Part shown: one piece after another, positions 9,102-16,841 of the stretch
Layout of the letters: each line of letters starts with the position of its first letter
Numbering within the stretch: the first letter of the stretch is position 1
Assembly (NCBI GenBank): GCA_042091035.1
Contig: JBELIG010000017.1
Coordinates: 1-29,378 of the forward strand
From: AM-2324 sp042091035
Lineage (GTDB): Bacteria; Bacteroidota; Bacteroidia; Chitinophagales; Saprospiraceae
Length of the DNA: 29,378 bases
Reading direction: 5' to 3'
Program-made: the position numbers and the translations under genes
Notes under the pieces: model-generated
The model's input: only the letters and a program-made list of their open reading frames with translations
Database searches by the model: none
What the model was told of the DNA's origin: nothing

Positions 9102-9133
9102 AAAAAAGGACTTCCAATTGGAAGTCCTTTTTT
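9102..9133. terminator. Perfect bidirectional intrinsic terminator
   Basis: A 32-base perfect palindrome with its centre between 9117 and 9118. Each arm is six A/T pairs plus GGACTTCCAA. Because the flanks are A6 on one side and T6 on the other, it works as a hairpin with a U tract in both directions. It sits between the convergent DUF1624-type and esterase genes, 11 bases after one stop codon and 6 bases from the other. Confidence 0.92.
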
Positions 9134-9138
9134 ATGGC

Positions 9139-10284
9139 CTAATTTATCTTCATTATTTTTATAGATTGGGAGTCTGTATTTAACAAATATAGATCAGCTG
9201 GCAGTTCGGATAGATCAATCATTTGATCTTGTCCTGTTAATATGCCGCTTTTGAGTTCTTGACCAGTGCTACTTATTATTCTATATGGGATTGCTTCTGT
9301 AATAAGTCCTCTTATTTGAACAGATGCTGTAGCTGGGTTTGGAAACACACTCAATCTTTCAAGTGAAACTTCTTTAGTACTAGTGCTAATTATTGGATTG
9401 TATCCATTGATATCATAGCGAGAAAAGAATTTCCAGATTTCATTAGAAGCACTAAAGTCTTGGTTTGTTCCTGCAAAGTTAAACGGTGCGCCCGGCCAAG
9501 TATGTCCTCCGTCATAAATCTTGAAGTGCTCCGTTGTTATTTCAGTATCTTCATTTGTATAGACGAAATGGTCTGCAGTACAATTGTCATTTGGGCTTAT
9601 ATCTGGAACTTCATTAATTTTTGGTGTAGCATCACAGTTATTGAAATTTATCCAGTACGTCATAACATCCTCTATAGATTCAGACCACAGAACTCCTCCG
9701 TTGTAAGGTACCGTGCCATCTGTAGTGCCGTGAATTTGCATCATAGGCATAGCGTGTTGCGGATTACAGGCAGAAAGTGTTTCTGGTGTCATAGACCCAG
9801 TTACAGAAGCAATCGCTGCAATACGATTACTCAATTCACAAGCGAGACGGAAACTAAAGTATCCACCATTTGACATACCTGTAGAATAAATTCTATCCGC
9901 ATTGATGTTATAGTTTGCTGAGATCGTATCGATCATAGCATTTGTAAAACCAACATCATCTGTTGTACTTCCAGCAGTGAAACCACCAACATTCCAATGG
10001 GCACTTCCATTGATTAGAGTTCCTTCAGGGTGTATAAGAATGAACCCTGCGGTATCTGCTATTGATCTGAAATCGCCGTAAAAGGTTTGCTCGAATCCGT
10101 TACTTCCAAATCCATGAAAGTTAAAAAGTAAGGGGACTGGCTTGTCGCCTGTGTAAGAATCAGGAATGTACACTGCATAGTCCCTACTGATCCCATCATG
10201 TTCAAGTGATAGGTTTAAAGTAGTTTGAGCATTAATGCCCATAGCAAGGCATATTAGAGATAAGGAGTAAAGTATTGACTTCAT
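9139..10284 (-). CDS. Secreted esterase, PHB-depolymerase/feruloyl-esterase-like (CE1), T9SS cargo
   Basis: A 381-residue exported alpha/beta hydrolase. A signal peptide covers about residues 1-19 (cleavage near INA-Q). The oxyanion region is NFHGFGSNG (55-63). The nucleophile is S138 in GMSNGG, with the likely acid D189 in GTTDGTVPY and the likely base H261 in DGGHTWPG. From about residue 305 a T9SS type A sorting domain follows, with VFPNPAT at 313-319, so the enzyme should be secreted across the outer membrane and anchored or released there. The family includes poly(3-hydroxybutyrate) depolymerases and feruloyl or acetyl-xylan esterases of the LpqC type; the substrate here is undetermined. 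It is convergent with the preceding gene across a shared terminator. Confidence 0.9.
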   Translation of the reverse strand: MKSILYSLSLICLAMGINAQTTLNLSLEHDGISRDYAVYIPDSYTGDKPVPLLFNFHGFGSNGFEQTFYGDFRSIADTAGFILIHPEGTLINGSAHWNVGGFTAGSTTDDVGFTNAMIDTISANYNINADRIYSTGMSNGGYFSFRLACELSNRIAAIASVTGSMTPETLSACNPQHAMPMMQIHGTTDGTVPYNGGVLWSESIEDVMTYWINFNNCDATPKINEVPDISPNDNCTADHFVYTNEDTEITTEHFKIYDGGHTWPGAPFNFAGTNQDFSASNEIWKFFSRYDINGYNPIISTSTKEVSLERLSVFPNPATASVQIRGLITEAIPYRIISSTGQELKSGILTGQDQMIDLSELPADLYLLNTDSQSIKIMKIN

Positions 10285-10503
10285 TAATGAGGGAGTTTGC
10301 TACCAAACATTTTATTGTATTTGATAGTTTAGAATTTAAACTGCTAAATAGTTGCAATTTATATTCTTGTTTTATAACTAAGATTGTACTAGAATGATAG
10401 TGATTATTGAGCGTAAAAAGTATTAAACAAAGATTTTTATTTAATTATTTTACATATGTTTGTTTGATCTCAATTGCCTCGTATTAAATTATTTGTTGTG
10501 CTT

Positions 10504-11028
10504 ATGGTTTCTGATCGATTTATATTAAGAGAAATTAGAGCGGAGGATATTCAATACATCCACAAAGGACTCTCCAACCCAGCCGTTACTCAGTTCTATG
10601 ACGTACATTTTTCCACCTTGAAAGACACTGAGCTTCAAATGGAGTGGTACGCTAATCTAAAGAAGACGGGTACTGGTGTTTGGTGGCTGATTTTTGATAT
10701 TCAGACAGGTGTTTTTGTTGGTGCAGGAGGCTATAATAGTTTAGAGAAAACACACAAAAAGGCTGAGTTGGGTTTTTGGCTCTTACCGGAGTTTTGGGGA
10801 AAAGGAATTATGGGAGAAGTTATGCCAATTATGATCAACTATGGCTTTGAGAATCTGTCCTTGAATCGATTAGAGGCCTATGTGTTGAAGGGGAATTTAA
10901 AGTGCAAATCAGCTTTGTCTAAACTTAATTTTGTTTATGAAGGAACAATGCGTGAGTGTGAGCTGAAAAATGACCACTACATTAGCGTTGATTTTTATTC
11001 AATGTTAAAAAAAGAGTGGATCAAATAA
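10504..11028 (+). CDS. GNAT acetyltransferase, RimJ/RimL-like
   Basis: A 174-residue N-acetyltransferase. It begins with SDRFILREIRAEDI, the usual opening of the RimJ/RimL group. It contains GFWLLPEFWGKGIMGEV, where the Q/R-x-x-G-x-G/A acetyl-CoA pyrophosphate loop corresponds to FWGKGI. LNRLEAYVLKGNLKCKSALSKLNFVYEG is the typical motif B with a conserved Asn. The likely acceptor is a protein N-terminus or a small amine, unknown here. The ATG at 10504 is preferred because the family alignment starts there; a frame-compatible TTG at 10474 would add ten unconserved residues. A TAnnTTTG element (TATGTTTG, 10455-10462) lies upstream, inside an ACATATGT palindrome, but no -33 element was found. 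Confidence 0.88.
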   Translation: MVSDRFILREIRAEDIQYIHKGLSNPAVTQFYDVHFSTLKDTELQMEWYANLKKTGTGVWWLIFDIQTGVFVGAGGYNSLEKTHKKAELGFWLLPEFWGKGIMGEVMPIMINYGFENLSLNRLEAYVLKGNLKCKSALSKLNFVYEGTMRECELKNDHYISVDFYSMLKKEWIK

Positions 11029-11079
11029 ACTTTTTTGCTTCCAGTTTATTCTCTATCTGTTCGAATTATTTTCAAGGCA

Positions 11080-11109
11080 TTGGAAATTGAAAAAAAGTAT
11101 ATAACTTTA
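11080..11109 (+). promoter_or_regulatory. Probable promoter of the histidine operon
   Basis: TTG at 11080-11082, 19 bases, then TAACTTTA at 11102-11109, matching seven of eight positions of the Bacteroidota -7 element TAnnTTTG. The predicted transcription start is near 11115, about 13 bases before the leader-peptide ATG, a position expected for an attenuated leader transcript. Motif-based inference. Confidence 0.5.
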
Positions 11110-11127
11110 CAGGACAATCAAACGAAT

Positions 11128-11190
11128 ATGAATATTAGTCAGAATTTACATCATCATCATTTTCATTCTTGCTTTCAGGCGAGGTGCTAA
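11128..11190 (+). CDS. hisL: His operon leader peptide
   Basis: A 20-codon open reading frame with four consecutive His codons (CAT at 11149-11160), a Phe codon and a fifth His codon (11164-11166), ending in TAA at 11188-11190. It sits between the predicted operon promoter and a strong terminator, 108 bases before hisG. Five His in 20 codons, placed directly ahead of histidine genes, is the hallmark of a regulatory leader peptide. Its sequence is otherwise unlike the Escherichia coli hisL product. Ribosome stalling at the His codons when charged histidyl-tRNA is scarce would leave the last five sense codons free to act as an antiterminator (see the attenuator entry). No regulatory effect has been tested. 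Confidence 0.85.
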   Translation: MNISQNLHHHHFHSCFQARC

Positions 11191-11258
11191 TGATATGTGC
11201 TGACTAGATCAAAAATATTATTAACCCGTCTGAGTAATCAGACGGGTTTTTCTTTTTT
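11175..11258 (+). promoter_or_regulatory. Histidine attenuator: antiterminator plus terminator hairpin
   Basis: The terminator is an 11-bp perfect stem, AACCCGTCTGA (11223-11233) with TCAGACGGGTT (11238-11248), loop GTAA, followed by a T-rich tail to 11258. Upstream, TCAGGCGAGGT (11175-11185), which overlaps the last sense codons of hisL, can pair with ACCCGTCTGA (11224-11233). That gives ten pairs including one G-U, with A11182 bulged. The two structures exclude each other. A ribosome stalled on the His codons leaves 11175-11185 exposed, so the antiterminator forms and transcription enters hisG. A ribosome that reaches the stop codon covers it, so the terminator forms. The pairing was worked out by hand; no folding energy was computed. 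Confidence 0.82.
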
Positions 11259-11298
11259 CAGAACTCCTCAGTTTACTCAGTCGTATTTTTTTTAATGA

Positions 11299-12156
11299 AT
11301 GAGTAAATTAAAAATTGCAATTCAGAAGAGTGGAAGGCTCCACGATGAATCACTCCAATTGCTGAAATCCTGTGGGATTAAAATTGATAATGGCAAGGAT
11401 CAGTTAAAAGTTTCTGTACCCAACTTTCCTATGGAGGTCTTGTACTTGAGGAACTCTGATATACCTCAGTATCTAGAGGATGCTGTTGTCGATATTGCTA
11501 TAGTCGGAGAAAATCTTCTTATAGAAAAAAGTAAGGCCGTAGATGTTATTCTTAAGCTTGGCTTTTCTCAATGCAGGGTATCCTTGGCTGCTCCTAAGGA
11601 GGCAGAAGTTTTGGATACAACATACTTTGAGGGAAAAAAGATCGCTACATCTTACCCCAATACAGTCAATGATTTTTTACGCACCAGAAATGTAAGAGCA
11701 GATATACATGTTATTTCTGGTTCTGTAGAGATTGCTCCAAACATTGGTTTAGCTGACGGTATCTGTGATATTGTTAGTTCAGGTTCTACCCTTTTTAAAA
11801 ATGGATTGAAAGAGACGGAAGTCATTTTAAGGTCGGAAGCTGTGCTTGCTGCCTCTCAGCAACTAAGTGATGCCAAGCAGGCTATTCTCGATAAACTGCT
11901 TTTCAGAATTGAATCCATACTACAGGCAAAAAAATCTAAGTATGTTTTGATGAATGTGCCTAATTCAAAGATTGATGCAGTGAGTGATTTATTGCCTGTT
12001 CTTCGCTCACCTACGGTATTGCCCTTAGCAGAGCCTGGCTGGAGTTCACTGCACTCCGTAATCGAGGAAGAGAAATTCTGGGAGGTGATTGATGCCTTGA
12101 AAGATGCTGGAGCAGAAGGTATTTTAATTGCCCCAATAGATAAAATGGTACTCTAA
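11299..12156 (+). CDS. hisG: ATP phosphoribosyltransferase, long form
   Basis: First step of histidine synthesis: ATP plus PRPP gives phosphoribosyl-ATP. The 285-residue length marks the long, homohexameric form with a C-terminal ACT-like regulatory domain (roughly residues 215-285, including LAEPGWSSLHSVI), normally the site of histidine feedback inhibition. The opening KIAIQKSGRLHDESLQLL, the VDIAIVGENLL segment and the PRPP-binding region around GICDIVSSGSTL are typical. The ATG at 11299 gives the expected start; an overlapping ATG at 11295 is out of frame. It is the first structural gene after the attenuator, and its TAA overlaps the hisD ATG by one base (TAATG). Confidence 0.97.
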   Translation: MSKLKIAIQKSGRLHDESLQLLKSCGIKIDNGKDQLKVSVPNFPMEVLYLRNSDIPQYLEDAVVDIAIVGENLLIEKSKAVDVILKLGFSQCRVSLAAPKEAEVLDTTYFEGKKIATSYPNTVNDFLRTRNVRADIHVISGSVEIAPNIGLADGICDIVSSGSTLFKNGLKETEVILRSEAVLAASQQLSDAKQAILDKLLFRIESILQAKKSKYVLMNVPNSKIDAVSDLLPVLRSPTVLPLAEPGWSSLHSVIEEEKFWEVIDALKDAGAEGILIAPIDKMVL

Positions 12157-13454
12157 TGAAAAGATATAATTATCCTGAAAAAAAGGATTGGCAGCAGATC
12201 TGTCAACGACCAACAATGAATAGAGGAGACCTTACTACTTCTGTTCAAAAAATACTCGATGCTGTAAGACTTCGTGGGGATGAAGCCTTACTTGAATATA
12301 CAACTGCCTTTGATAAGGTTAGTCTCGAGTATATTCAGGTATCCAGTCAAGAATTTGTTGAAGCAACTAATTCAGTAAATCCTGCACTCAAGGAAGCTAT
12401 AATTCTTGCACGTAAAAATATAGAACAGTTTCATGCGGTCCAAGGGGAACAAGTCAACTTTGTAGAGCCTGTAGATGGTGTGCTTTGTTGGAGGAAAAGT
12501 GTAGCTATAGAAAAGGTTGGCTTGTATATACCTGGAGGGACTGCACCCTTGTTTTCTACAGTTTTAATGCTTGCGATTCCCGCTTTATTAGCAGGCTGTA
12601 AGGAGATAGTATTGTGTAGTCCACCGGATCAAAATGGTGACATTCACCCAGCTATATTGTATACAGCAGATCTTTTGGGTATCCGTAAAGTGTTCAAAGT
12701 AGGCGGTGCTCAGGCGATTGCTGCAATGACTTATGGAACTGAAAGCATACCAGCAGTATATAAGATATTTGGACCAGGAAATCAATTTGTAACTAAAGCA
12801 AAGGAGCTAGTTCAACAGGAAGGTATTGCAATAGATATGCCAGCAGGTCCTAGTGAGGTATTGGTGATAGCGGATGAAACTGCAAACCCTGAATTTGTAG
12901 CAGCAGACTTGCTTTCTCAGGCAGAGCACGGAGCCGACAGTCAAGTGCTACTGTTGAGTACTAGTGCATATATTATTGAATCTGTCTTCAAAGCATTGGA
13001 TGTTCAACTGGAGAATCTTCCAAGAAAAGAAATTGCAAGTGCAGCTTTAAGGAACAGTGCAGCAGTGCTTTGCCAAGATATAGAAACCTGCATGGACTTG
13101 AGTAATGCCTATGCGCCAGAACACTTGATTCTTGCTTCGGATAATGCAGAGCAGTGGTTGGACTTAGTAGGCAATGCAGGCTCTGTATTTGTAGGTAATT
13201 ATTCATGTGAAAGCGCAGGTGATTATGCAAGTGGTACAAATCACACCTTGCCTACAAACGGCATGGCAAGAAGTTATAGCGGTGTTTCTCTGGATAGCTT
13301 TGTACGTAAGATCACCTTTCAAAAATTGAATGCTGAAGGTATTCAAAATATCGGCCCAGCTATAGAGATAATGGCAGAAGCAGAGGAATTAATTGCCCAC
13401 AAGAATGCTGTTAGTATTCGCTTAAAAAAATTGCAAGATGGATCAGATAAATAA
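12156..13454 (+). CDS. hisD: Histidinol dehydrogenase
   Basis: Last two oxidations of the pathway, histidinol to histidinal to histidine, NAD-dependent with zinc. The 432-residue length is normal. Visible blocks are YIPGGTAPLFSTVLM, KVFKVGGAQAIAAMTYGT, IDMPAGPSEVLVIAD, LLSQAEHGADSQ (zinc ligands Gln and His), YAPEHL (the catalytic Glu-His pair) and GDYASGTNHTLPTNG (Asp zinc ligand). It starts by one-base overlap with hisG and ends 17 bases inside hisC, so translation is probably coupled. Confidence 0.98.
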   Translation: MKRYNYPEKKDWQQICQRPTMNRGDLTTSVQKILDAVRLRGDEALLEYTTAFDKVSLEYIQVSSQEFVEATNSVNPALKEAIILARKNIEQFHAVQGEQVNFVEPVDGVLCWRKSVAIEKVGLYIPGGTAPLFSTVLMLAIPALLAGCKEIVLCSPPDQNGDIHPAILYTADLLGIRKVFKVGGAQAIAAMTYGTESIPAVYKIFGPGNQFVTKAKELVQQEGIAIDMPAGPSEVLVIADETANPEFVAADLLSQAEHGADSQVLLLSTSAYIIESVFKALDVQLENLPRKEIASAALRNSAAVLCQDIETCMDLSNAYAPEHLILASDNAEQWLDLVGNAGSVFVGNYSCESAGDYASGTNHTLPTNGMARSYSGVSLDSFVRKITFQKLNAEGIQNIGPAIEIMAEAEELIAHKNAVSIRLKKLQDGSDK

Positions 13455-14487
13455 GCTTGTTCGAAGGAATATTTTGGACTTGCTTGCTTACAGCTGTGCA
13501 AGGGATGAGTATACGGGTAAACAAGGGACCTTTTTAGATGCAAATGAAAGTCCTTATGGAGATCTCAATCGCTACCCCGATCCTCAGCAGCAACTGTTGA
13601 AGTCCTTGTGGGCTAAGGAAAAAGATATCGATGTCAATAAGGTATTTGTTGGGAATGGTAGTGATGAGGTCATCGATCTTTTGTTCAGAGTTTTCTGCGA
13701 GCCAGGACAGGATAAGGTGATTGCCTTTACGCCCGGTTATGGTATGTATAGGGTTTCAGCAGCTATCAATAATGTTGAACTGATTGAACTTCCCTTGGGG
13801 GATGATTTTGAATTGCTTGTGGATGAAGTACTTCCCTTTTTTACTGACCCTGCTATCAAATTAATGTTTGTTTGTTCACCAAATAATCCAACAGGTAATT
13901 GTATGGATGCAGAGGTGCTAGAAGATCTTGTTCAGCGCTTTCAGGGGCTTGTCGTAGTGGATGAAGCTTATATAGATTTTTGCCCAGAAAAGACTAAAAC
14001 ATCTTGGCTAGATAAATATCCAAATCTGGTAATAACGCAGACTATGAGTAAGGCTTGGGGACTTGCTGCTGCAAGAATTGGGTTTGCATTGTCGAGTCCT
14101 TCAATTGTTGGTCTTTTGAACAAAGTGAAGCCCCCTTATAATGTAAGTACACTGAATCAGGAACAGGCTATTCAAACTTTATTGGATAAACAGCAAATCG
14201 TAAATAATGTCCAGCAAATTTTAGACGCGAGAGCAGCCTTGGTCAAGCAACTTGAAGCCTTGGAGGTGGTTTTGCAGATATTCCCATCGGATACAAATTT
14301 TTTACTGGTTCGATTTAAAGATGCGGAGGCTATCTACCAGGCATTGATAAGTAAGTCGGTCATTGTTCGAAATAGAAATAATCTAGTCAGTGGATGCCTT
14401 CGGATAAGCATAGGGACAAAGCTGGAACAAGAAAAATTAATCACAGTATTAAAGAGAATAACAAATGAAGAAGGTATTATTTATTGA
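13438..14487 (+). CDS. hisC: Histidinol-phosphate aminotransferase
   Basis: PLP enzyme converting imidazole-acetol phosphate and glutamate to histidinol phosphate. It has 349 residues, fold type I. Key parts are FLDANESPYGDLNRYPDP near the N-terminus, VFVGNGSDEVIDLLFRVFCEPG, CSPNNPTGN, VVDEAYIDFC (Asp that holds the PLP nitrogen), TMSKAWGLAAARIGF with K205 as the PLP lysine, and SGCLRISIGT near the end. The ATG at 13438 lies 17 bases before the hisD stop, and its own stop lies 23 bases inside hisB. Confidence 0.97.
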   Translation: MDQINKLVRRNILDLLAYSCARDEYTGKQGTFLDANESPYGDLNRYPDPQQQLLKSLWAKEKDIDVNKVFVGNGSDEVIDLLFRVFCEPGQDKVIAFTPGYGMYRVSAAINNVELIELPLGDDFELLVDEVLPFFTDPAIKLMFVCSPNNPTGNCMDAEVLEDLVQRFQGLVVVDEAYIDFCPEKTKTSWLDKYPNLVITQTMSKAWGLAAARIGFALSSPSIVGLLNKVKPPYNVSTLNQEQAIQTLLDKQQIVNNVQQILDARAALVKQLEALEVVLQIFPSDTNFLLVRFKDAEAIYQALISKSVIVRNRNNLVSGCLRISIGTKLEQEKLITVLKRITNEEGIIY

Positions 14488-15556
14488 TAGAGATGGCACT
14501 TTGGTGATAGAACCTCCTGTAGATTATCAATTGGATAGCCTTGATAAATTAGAATTCTATCCAGGTGTGTTTCAGAATTTGGCGAGAATAGTAAAGGAGT
14601 TTGACTTTGAGTTGGTCATGGTTACTAATCAGGATGGACTTGGAACAGATTCATTCCCTGAATCGGATTTTTGGCCTGCACAGGATAAGATTATTCAAGC
14701 CTTTGCCAACGAGGGTATTGTATTTGATGAAGTCTGTATTGATAGGAGTTTTCCAGAGGACCAAAAGGATAGCAGAAAGCCAGGTACTGCTCTGTTGAAC
14801 AAGTATATATATGGGGATTATGATTTAGAGCATTCATTTGTGATTGGTGATCGGGAGACAGATATACAGCTTGCATCAAATTTAAATGCTCAAGGTATTT
14901 TCATTGGAACAGCCTGTGTCTCTGATGCAGCACTTGTAACAAAGGATTGGCAGGAGATCTACCAGTTTTTGAAGGCAATACCGAGAACAGGGCAAGTAAG
15001 TCGACAAACCAAGGAGACAAAGATCCTAGTCGATCTTAATTTAGATGGCTCTGGGAAAAGCGAAATAAATACAGGCCTGGGCTTTTTTGATCACATGTTG
15101 GAGCAGATTGCAAAGCATGGGAATATTGATCTCAACATAAATGTCGAAGGAGACTTACAGGTGGATGAACACCATACTATTGAGGATGTTGCCTTGGCCC
15201 TTGGTGCTTGCTTTGATAAAGCCTTAGGTAGTAGAAAAGGAATCGAGCGTTATGGGTTTTTATTGCCTATGGATGATTGTCTAAGTCAGATTGCTATTGA
15301 TTTTGGTGGTAGGCCTTGGCTGGTTTGGGATGCACCTTTTAGTAGAGAAAAAATTGGAGATATGCCTACGGAAATGTTTATGCATTTTTTCAAATCATTT
15401 AGTGATAGTGCAAGATGCAATTTGAATATAAAAGCAGCGGGCTCCAATGAGCATCACAAGATTGAATCAATTTTTAAGGCCTTTGCAAAAGCTTTAAAAA
15501 TGGCAGTAAAACAATCAAATTTATTTCAAGTACCTAGTACAAAAGGAGTCTTATGA
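14465..15556 (+). CDS. hisB: Bifunctional histidinol-phosphatase / imidazoleglycerol-phosphate dehydratase
   Basis: A 363-residue two-domain enzyme covering the dehydratase step and the later phosphatase step. The N-terminal HAD phosphatase (about 1-165) has FIDRDGTLV with D8 and D10, MVTNQDGLG, SRKPG and VIGDRETDIQLA. The C-terminal dehydratase (about 166-363) has GLGFFDHMLEQIAKHG, VDEHHTIEDVALALG and GSNEHHKIESIFKAFAKALK, the His/Glu metal-binding blocks. Against the E. coli HisB phosphatase domain, as I recall it, the four zinc ligands C93, H95, C101 and C103 are replaced by D, S, K and S when the RKP motif is aligned. The zinc loop is therefore absent. It overlaps hisC by 23 bases and hisH by four (ATGA). 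Confidence 0.97.
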   Translation: MKKVLFIDRDGTLVIEPPVDYQLDSLDKLEFYPGVFQNLARIVKEFDFELVMVTNQDGLGTDSFPESDFWPAQDKIIQAFANEGIVFDEVCIDRSFPEDQKDSRKPGTALLNKYIYGDYDLEHSFVIGDRETDIQLASNLNAQGIFIGTACVSDAALVTKDWQEIYQFLKAIPRTGQVSRQTKETKILVDLNLDGSGKSEINTGLGFFDHMLEQIAKHGNIDLNINVEGDLQVDEHHTIEDVALALGACFDKALGSRKGIERYGFLLPMDDCLSQIAIDFGGRPWLVWDAPFSREKIGDMPTEMFMHFFKSFSDSARCNLNIKAAGSNEHHKIESIFKAFAKALKMAVKQSNLFQVPSTKGVL

Positions 15557-16131
15557 TAGCTATTTTAAAATATAACGCAGGAAATATCGCTTCTGTTAAA
15601 AATGCCTTGTTTAGGTTAGGGGCAGAGTCCTTAGTTACGGATGATCCTGAAGAAATTCGTTCTGCAGATAAGGTTATTTTTCCGGGTGTTGGTTCAGCCG
15701 GGCCTGCTATGGCCTACTTGAAAGAACGAAAGCTTGATGTATTGATAAAGGGTTTAAAGCAGCCTGTGCTTGGAGTTTGTTTAGGCATGCAATTGATGTG
15801 CAAGTATAGCGAAGAAGGGAATACAGATTGTTTGGGTGTTTTTGATAATCAAGTAAGAGCATTCAAAGGTGCTGGCTTGATTCCTCATATGGGGTGGAAT
15901 GAAATCCATAGCCTATCTGGGGAACTCTTTGAAGGGGTTCTCCCAAATAGTGATCTGTATTTTGTACACAGTTATTTTGCAGACCTGGGAGCCCATACTA
16001 CAGCTGTTTGCGACTATATACAACCCTTTAGCGCTGCCATGCAGAAAGGCAATTTTTTTGCGAGTCAATTTCACCCTGAGAAGTCCTCTACTATTGGTAG
16101 AAGATTATTAGAAAACTTTTTAAAGCAATGA
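15553..16131 (+). CDS. hisH: Imidazole glycerol phosphate synthase, glutaminase subunit
   Basis: Class I glutamine amidotransferase subunit that supplies ammonia to HisF. It has 192 residues. The triad is visible: C76 in GVCLGMQL, and H174 and E176 in SQFHPEKS. The opening IAILKYNAGNIASVKNAL and VIFPGVGSAGPAM are typical of HisH. It joins hisB and hisA through ATGA overlaps, which favours translational coupling and balanced subunit supply with hisF two genes on. Confidence 0.97.
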   Translation: MIAILKYNAGNIASVKNALFRLGAESLVTDDPEEIRSADKVIFPGVGSAGPAMAYLKERKLDVLIKGLKQPVLGVCLGMQLMCKYSEEGNTDCLGVFDNQVRAFKGAGLIPHMGWNEIHSLSGELFEGVLPNSDLYFVHSYFADLGAHTTAVCDYIQPFSAAMQKGNFFASQFHPEKSSTIGRRLLENFLKQ

Positions 16132-16841
16132 AGATAATTCCAGCAATTGATATTATAGATGGAAAATGTGTGCGCCTTCAGAAGGGCGATTTTCAAAAAA
16201 TGACGATTTATAATGAAGATCCCTTAGAAGTGGCTAAGATGTTTGAGGATCATGGAATCCAATATCTGCACCTTGTCGATTTGGATGGAGCAAGATCAAA
16301 GGGACTTGTGAATCATAGGATTTTAGAGCAGATAAGCAGTAAAACAAATCTGTTGGTTGATTTTGGCGGAGGTTTAAAGTCGGATGAAGATGTACGCATT
16401 GCTTTTGAATCGGGGGCAAGTAAAGTTACAGGAGGAAGTATTGCGCTCAAAGATCGTAGGCTCTTTCTTTCTTGGTTGGCAAGGTATGGGGCTTCCCGAA
16501 TTATACTTGGGGCTGACTGCAAAGATCGAAAAATCGCGAGCAATGCTTGGTTAGAAGGTTCAGAAGTAGATGTACTTGAATTTATTGAGTCTTACGAAGC
16601 AGAGGGTGTGCGTCAAGTGGTGACTACTGATATTGAAAAAGATGGTATGCTGAAGGGGCCTTCTATGGATCTGTACAAAGAAATTTTGGCTGCTACCAAA
16701 GTCGAATTGATTGCTAGTGGGGGCATTTCTGTCTTGGAAGATCTGGTCAAGTTAAAAGCTGCTGGATGTTCTGGTGCCATTGTTGGAAAGGCTATTTATG
16801 AAGGTCGAATATCATTGGAAGAACTCTCCGAATTATGTTAA
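16128..16841 (+). CDS. hisA: ProFAR isomerase
   Basis: Phosphoribosylformimino-5-aminoimidazole carboxamide ribotide isomerase, a 237-residue (beta-alpha)8 barrel doing an Amadori rearrangement. IIPAIDIIDGKCVRLQKGDF carries the catalytic Asp in the first strand. YLHLVDLDGA, VDFGGGLKS, VTTDIEKDGML (second catalytic Asp region) and LIASGGIS with AIVGKAIYEG (phosphate-binding loops) follow. It overlaps hisH by four bases and hisF by seven. It is clearly separate from the related HisF, which follows. Confidence 0.97.
   Translation: MKIIPAIDIIDGKCVRLQKGDFQKMTIYNEDPLEVAKMFEDHGIQYLHLVDLDGARSKGLVNHRILEQISSKTNLLVDFGGGLKSDEDVRIAFESGASKVTGGSIALKDRRLFLSWLARYGASRIILGADCKDRKIASNAWLEGSEVDVLEFIESYEAEGVRQVVTTDIEKDGMLKGPSMDLYKEILAATKVELIASGGISVLEDLVKLKAAGCSGAIVGKAIYEGRISLEELSELC

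Noticed and set aside
9460..9873. 137-codon forward open frame
   Set aside because: It is antisense to the esterase, which has a complete catalytic triad and sorting domain; the forward frame reads as low-similarity Cys/Ile/Arg-rich sequence.
5293..10476. TTG starts for gntP (5293), the DUF1624-type gene (7919) and the GNAT gene (10474)
   Set aside because: In each case an in-frame ATG follows within two to ten codons and matches the expected family N-terminus, so the ATG was used.
11190..11207. Five-codon frame ATG ATA TGT GCT GAC TAG overlapping the hisL stop (TAATG)
   Set aside because: It is too short and without His codons. Translation could restart there, but nothing supports a role, and the attenuator model does not need it.
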